From contig NW_026516776.1 in assembly GCF_025766255.1 (NCBI RefSeq), positions 90,734 through 154,733 on the forward strand: a stretch of 64,000 bases of DNA, given 5' to 3'. This DNA comes from Zychaea mexicana (lineage: Eukaryota > Mucoromycota > Mucoromycetes > Mucorales > Lichtheimiaceae). Position numbers and translations under genes: made by a program. Of the stretch, positions 62,563 to 64,000 are shown piece by piece (the first letter of the stretch is position 1; every line of letters starts with the position of its first letter). The notes under the pieces are model-generated. The model was not told where the DNA came from, did not search any database, and was given only the letters and a program-made list of their open reading frames with translations.

Positions 62563-63301
62563 CCTACAAAACAAGCACCACCTGCCCACCCACCCACCCA
62601 CACACACACACACACCCACTTACCTTACGCCTCCGTCGCCTGTGCCTACAAAACAAGCACCACCACCCACCACACACCCACTTACCTTCACCCACTTACC
62701 TTACGCCTCCGTCGCCGTGCCTACAAAACAAGCACCACCACCCACCCACACACCCACTTACCTTCAACCACTTACCTTACGCCTCCGTCGCCTGTGCCTA
62801 CAAAACAAGCACCACCACCCACCCACCACACACCCACTACCTTCACCCACTTACCTTACGCCTCCGTCGCCGTGCCTACAAAACAAGCACCACCACCCAC
62901 CCACCCACACACCCACTTACCTTCACCCACTTACCTTACGCCTCCGTCGCCTGTGCCTACAAAACAAGCACCACCACCCACCCACACACCCACTTACCTT
63001 CACCCACTTACCTTACGCCTCCGTCCCGTGCCTACAAAACAAGCACCACCACCCACCCACACACCCACTTACCTTCACCCACTTACCTTACGCCTCCGTC
63101 ACCCGTGCCTACAAAACAAGCACCACCACCCACCCACACACCCACTTACCTTCAACCACTTACCTTACGCCTCCGTCGCCTGTGCCTACAAAACAAGCAC
63201 CACCACCCACCCACACACCCACTCACCCACGACCTACAAAACCCGCGTTAGCCCCCACTCCCTCCCCAGACATCCACAAAAAAAAGAAAGGGACTTACCA
63301 T
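62530..63301 (-). other. Possible minus-strand transcription unit made of repeated introns and micro-exons
   Basis: An ATG at 63301-63299 is directly followed by GTAAGTCC. Downstream on the minus strand come TTTTGTAG/GTCGTGG/GTGAGTGG near 63230, then nine repeats of TTTTGTAG acceptor, a core of about 20 nt and GTAAGT donors. The series ends with TTTTGTAG/GCACGCGCGATTG/GTGAGAG near 62540-62565. Coding-like sequence follows below 62540 (GCGGACTGGGCATCTCAATA). All the signals point the same way, but the product, if any, cannot be read, because core lengths differ and the frame would shift depending on which cores are included. Treat as a hypothesis. Confidence 0.3.
62563..63245. repeat. Minisatellite, nine copies of a 75-82 bp unit
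   Basis: The phrase CCTACAAAACAAGCACCACC begins nine times, at 62563, 62645, 62720, 62797, 62875, 62956, 63031, 63108 and 63185, so spacing is 82, 75, 77, 78, 81, 75, 77 and 77. Each unit continues with CCCACCCACACACCCACTTA-type sequence, CCTTCACCCACTTACC and TTACGCCTCCGTCGCC(T)GTG. Copies differ mainly by small indels in the CCCA tract and in the GTCGCC(T)GTG core, and by TTCACC versus TTCAACC. A partial tenth unit ends near 63245 (CGACCTACAAAACCC). No stop codon occurs in any of the three plus-strand frames across nearly the whole array. Confidence 0.95.
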
Positions 63302-64000
63302 ATGTGATCGTGAAAAAGTGAAAAATGAAAAGTGAAAGAAAAAGCGAGGAAGCAACACGCTGCGGAAAATGGGTGTCTTTTTATGGGCAAAGTTCATTTC
63401 CAAAAAGAACGCTAGTCTGGGCCCAATGAGATTCTGAAGGGACGCTTGCTTTTTTTTCCTTTCCTGTATCTTTTTTTTTTGCGTACAAAAAACTAAAATA
63501 GGCAAAGATAAGCTCCGTGCTCAACAAAGCGCACAACAATGACAGACGACAGTAACACGATCACAACGCGCATTATCACACTTTGGCACTGTTTTTTATC
63601 TTTTTTTTTTTACTTTCTGTGTTCGCGTAGTTCAGTTCGCGAAAATAATGGAAAGGAAAAAAGTTTTATTATTCCAAAGCACATCACGTAGTTCAGTTCG
63701 CGAGAAAAATGGAAAGGAAAAAAAGTTAGTTCGGAGGATACGTTCCGAGCCAATCTGGTTTGCTTTTTTCGCATGTATCATACTTCACGCGCACCCTGGG
63801 AAAAGCAGACAGATAGGATATACGATCGACGCTGTTTTTCTTGAAAAGAATCCCTTTCTCTGCATCCACCACGCTTGCCAGCTTACGATTATCGTTCGTT
63901 AAGCTGACCACCGAGCGAGCTCAATGCGAGACTAAAGACGACAAGCAGTCTAAAACCACACCTCCATAAGCGTATACAGTGTAGTGTTTTCGCCTGGACG
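63302..64000. other. Right-hand flank of the minisatellite
   Basis: Contains poly-T runs (63449-63480 and 63600-63611) and an imperfect direct repeat at 63626-63727. If a minus-strand gene starts at 63301 this would be its promoter and leader. A plus-strand frame at 63648-63902 has no family resemblance. Confidence 0.5.
63626..63727 (+). repeat. Imperfect direct repeat pair of about 40 bp
   Basis: The segment beginning CGTAGTTCAGTTCGCGA at 63626 recurs at 63687, each followed by AAAA-rich sequence and ATGGAAAGGAAAAAA. The offset is 61 bases. It contains a short palindromic TTCGCGAA-like core. It could be a pair of regulatory sites or a small duplication. Confidence 0.8.

Noticed and set aside
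62563..63245. Array of near-identical units as a CRISPR
   Set aside because: Repeats are contiguous with no unique spacers, and the surrounding genes are eukaryotic with introns.
62530..63301. Reading the first micro-exons as the P-loop of a Ras-like GTPase (ATG/GTCGTGG/GCACAGGCGACGGAGGC gives MVVGTGDGG)
   Set aside because: The Gly-Lys-Ser end of a P-loop is missing, the downstream sequence does not continue as a GTPase, and frame depends on arbitrary copy choice.

Overview
This window is intron-rich eukaryotic DNA from a fungus, most likely an early-diverging (Mucoromycota, Mucorales-type) filamentous fungus. Genes carry many short introns (about 50-150 nt, GTAAGT/GTATGT donors, CTAAC-like branch points, TAG/CAG acceptors) and are packed on both strands with AT-rich intergenic DNA between them. 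A decayed F-box gene resembles, from memory, an F-box family expanded in Mucorales. No tRNA, rRNA, CRISPR array or intact transposon was recognised. I re-spliced every gene by hand; the exon coordinates given keep one open frame through all introns, except for one gene at 28.0-29.6 kb. Layout 0-20 kb: a partial minus-strand gene (possibly COG4) at the left edge; a small secreted, probably GPI-anchored protein; an intronless isoprenylcysteine-methyltransferase-like membrane protein; an NCS1 nucleobase permease; spermidine synthase (SPE3); an F-box pseudogene; a MINDY-type deubiquitinase; a two-SANT/Myb protein. Layout 20-33 kb: a tiny, probably N-myristoylated proline-rich protein; an MFS transporter; a membrane-anchored GH79-like glycosidase; the proteasomal deubiquitinase UCH37/UCHL5; an unrecognised seven-exon gene; NSRP1-like splicing factor; and a protein related to the regulatory subunit of PKA whose two cyclic-nucleotide pockets look destroyed. 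Layout 33-58 kb: a secretory-pathway group (KDEL/HDEL receptor ERD2, Rab1/YPT1, plasma-membrane-type syntaxin) interspersed with an F-box protein, an unrecognised multipass membrane protein, the nucleolar RRM protein NOP6, the cytochrome-oxidase assembly factor SURF1, a vezatin/Inp2-like myosin-binding membrane protein, and a type II glycosyltransferase-like protein. Layout 58-64 kb: a gene-poor AT-rich stretch followed by a striking minisatellite. The genes are mostly housekeeping and are not an operon-like system, although membrane trafficking and ubiquitin removal are each represented more than once. The most unusual element is the minisatellite at 62.56-63.25 kb: nine copies of a 75-82 bp unit. 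Read on the minus strand, each copy carries a full 3' splice site, a roughly 20-nt exon-like core and one or two GTAAGT donors, so the array looks like a tandemly amplified intron/micro-exon unit. On the plus strand the same array is open in all three frames. Next in interest are the degenerate PKA-R-like protein, the 74-residue myristoylated proline-rich protein, and the intronless methyltransferase.
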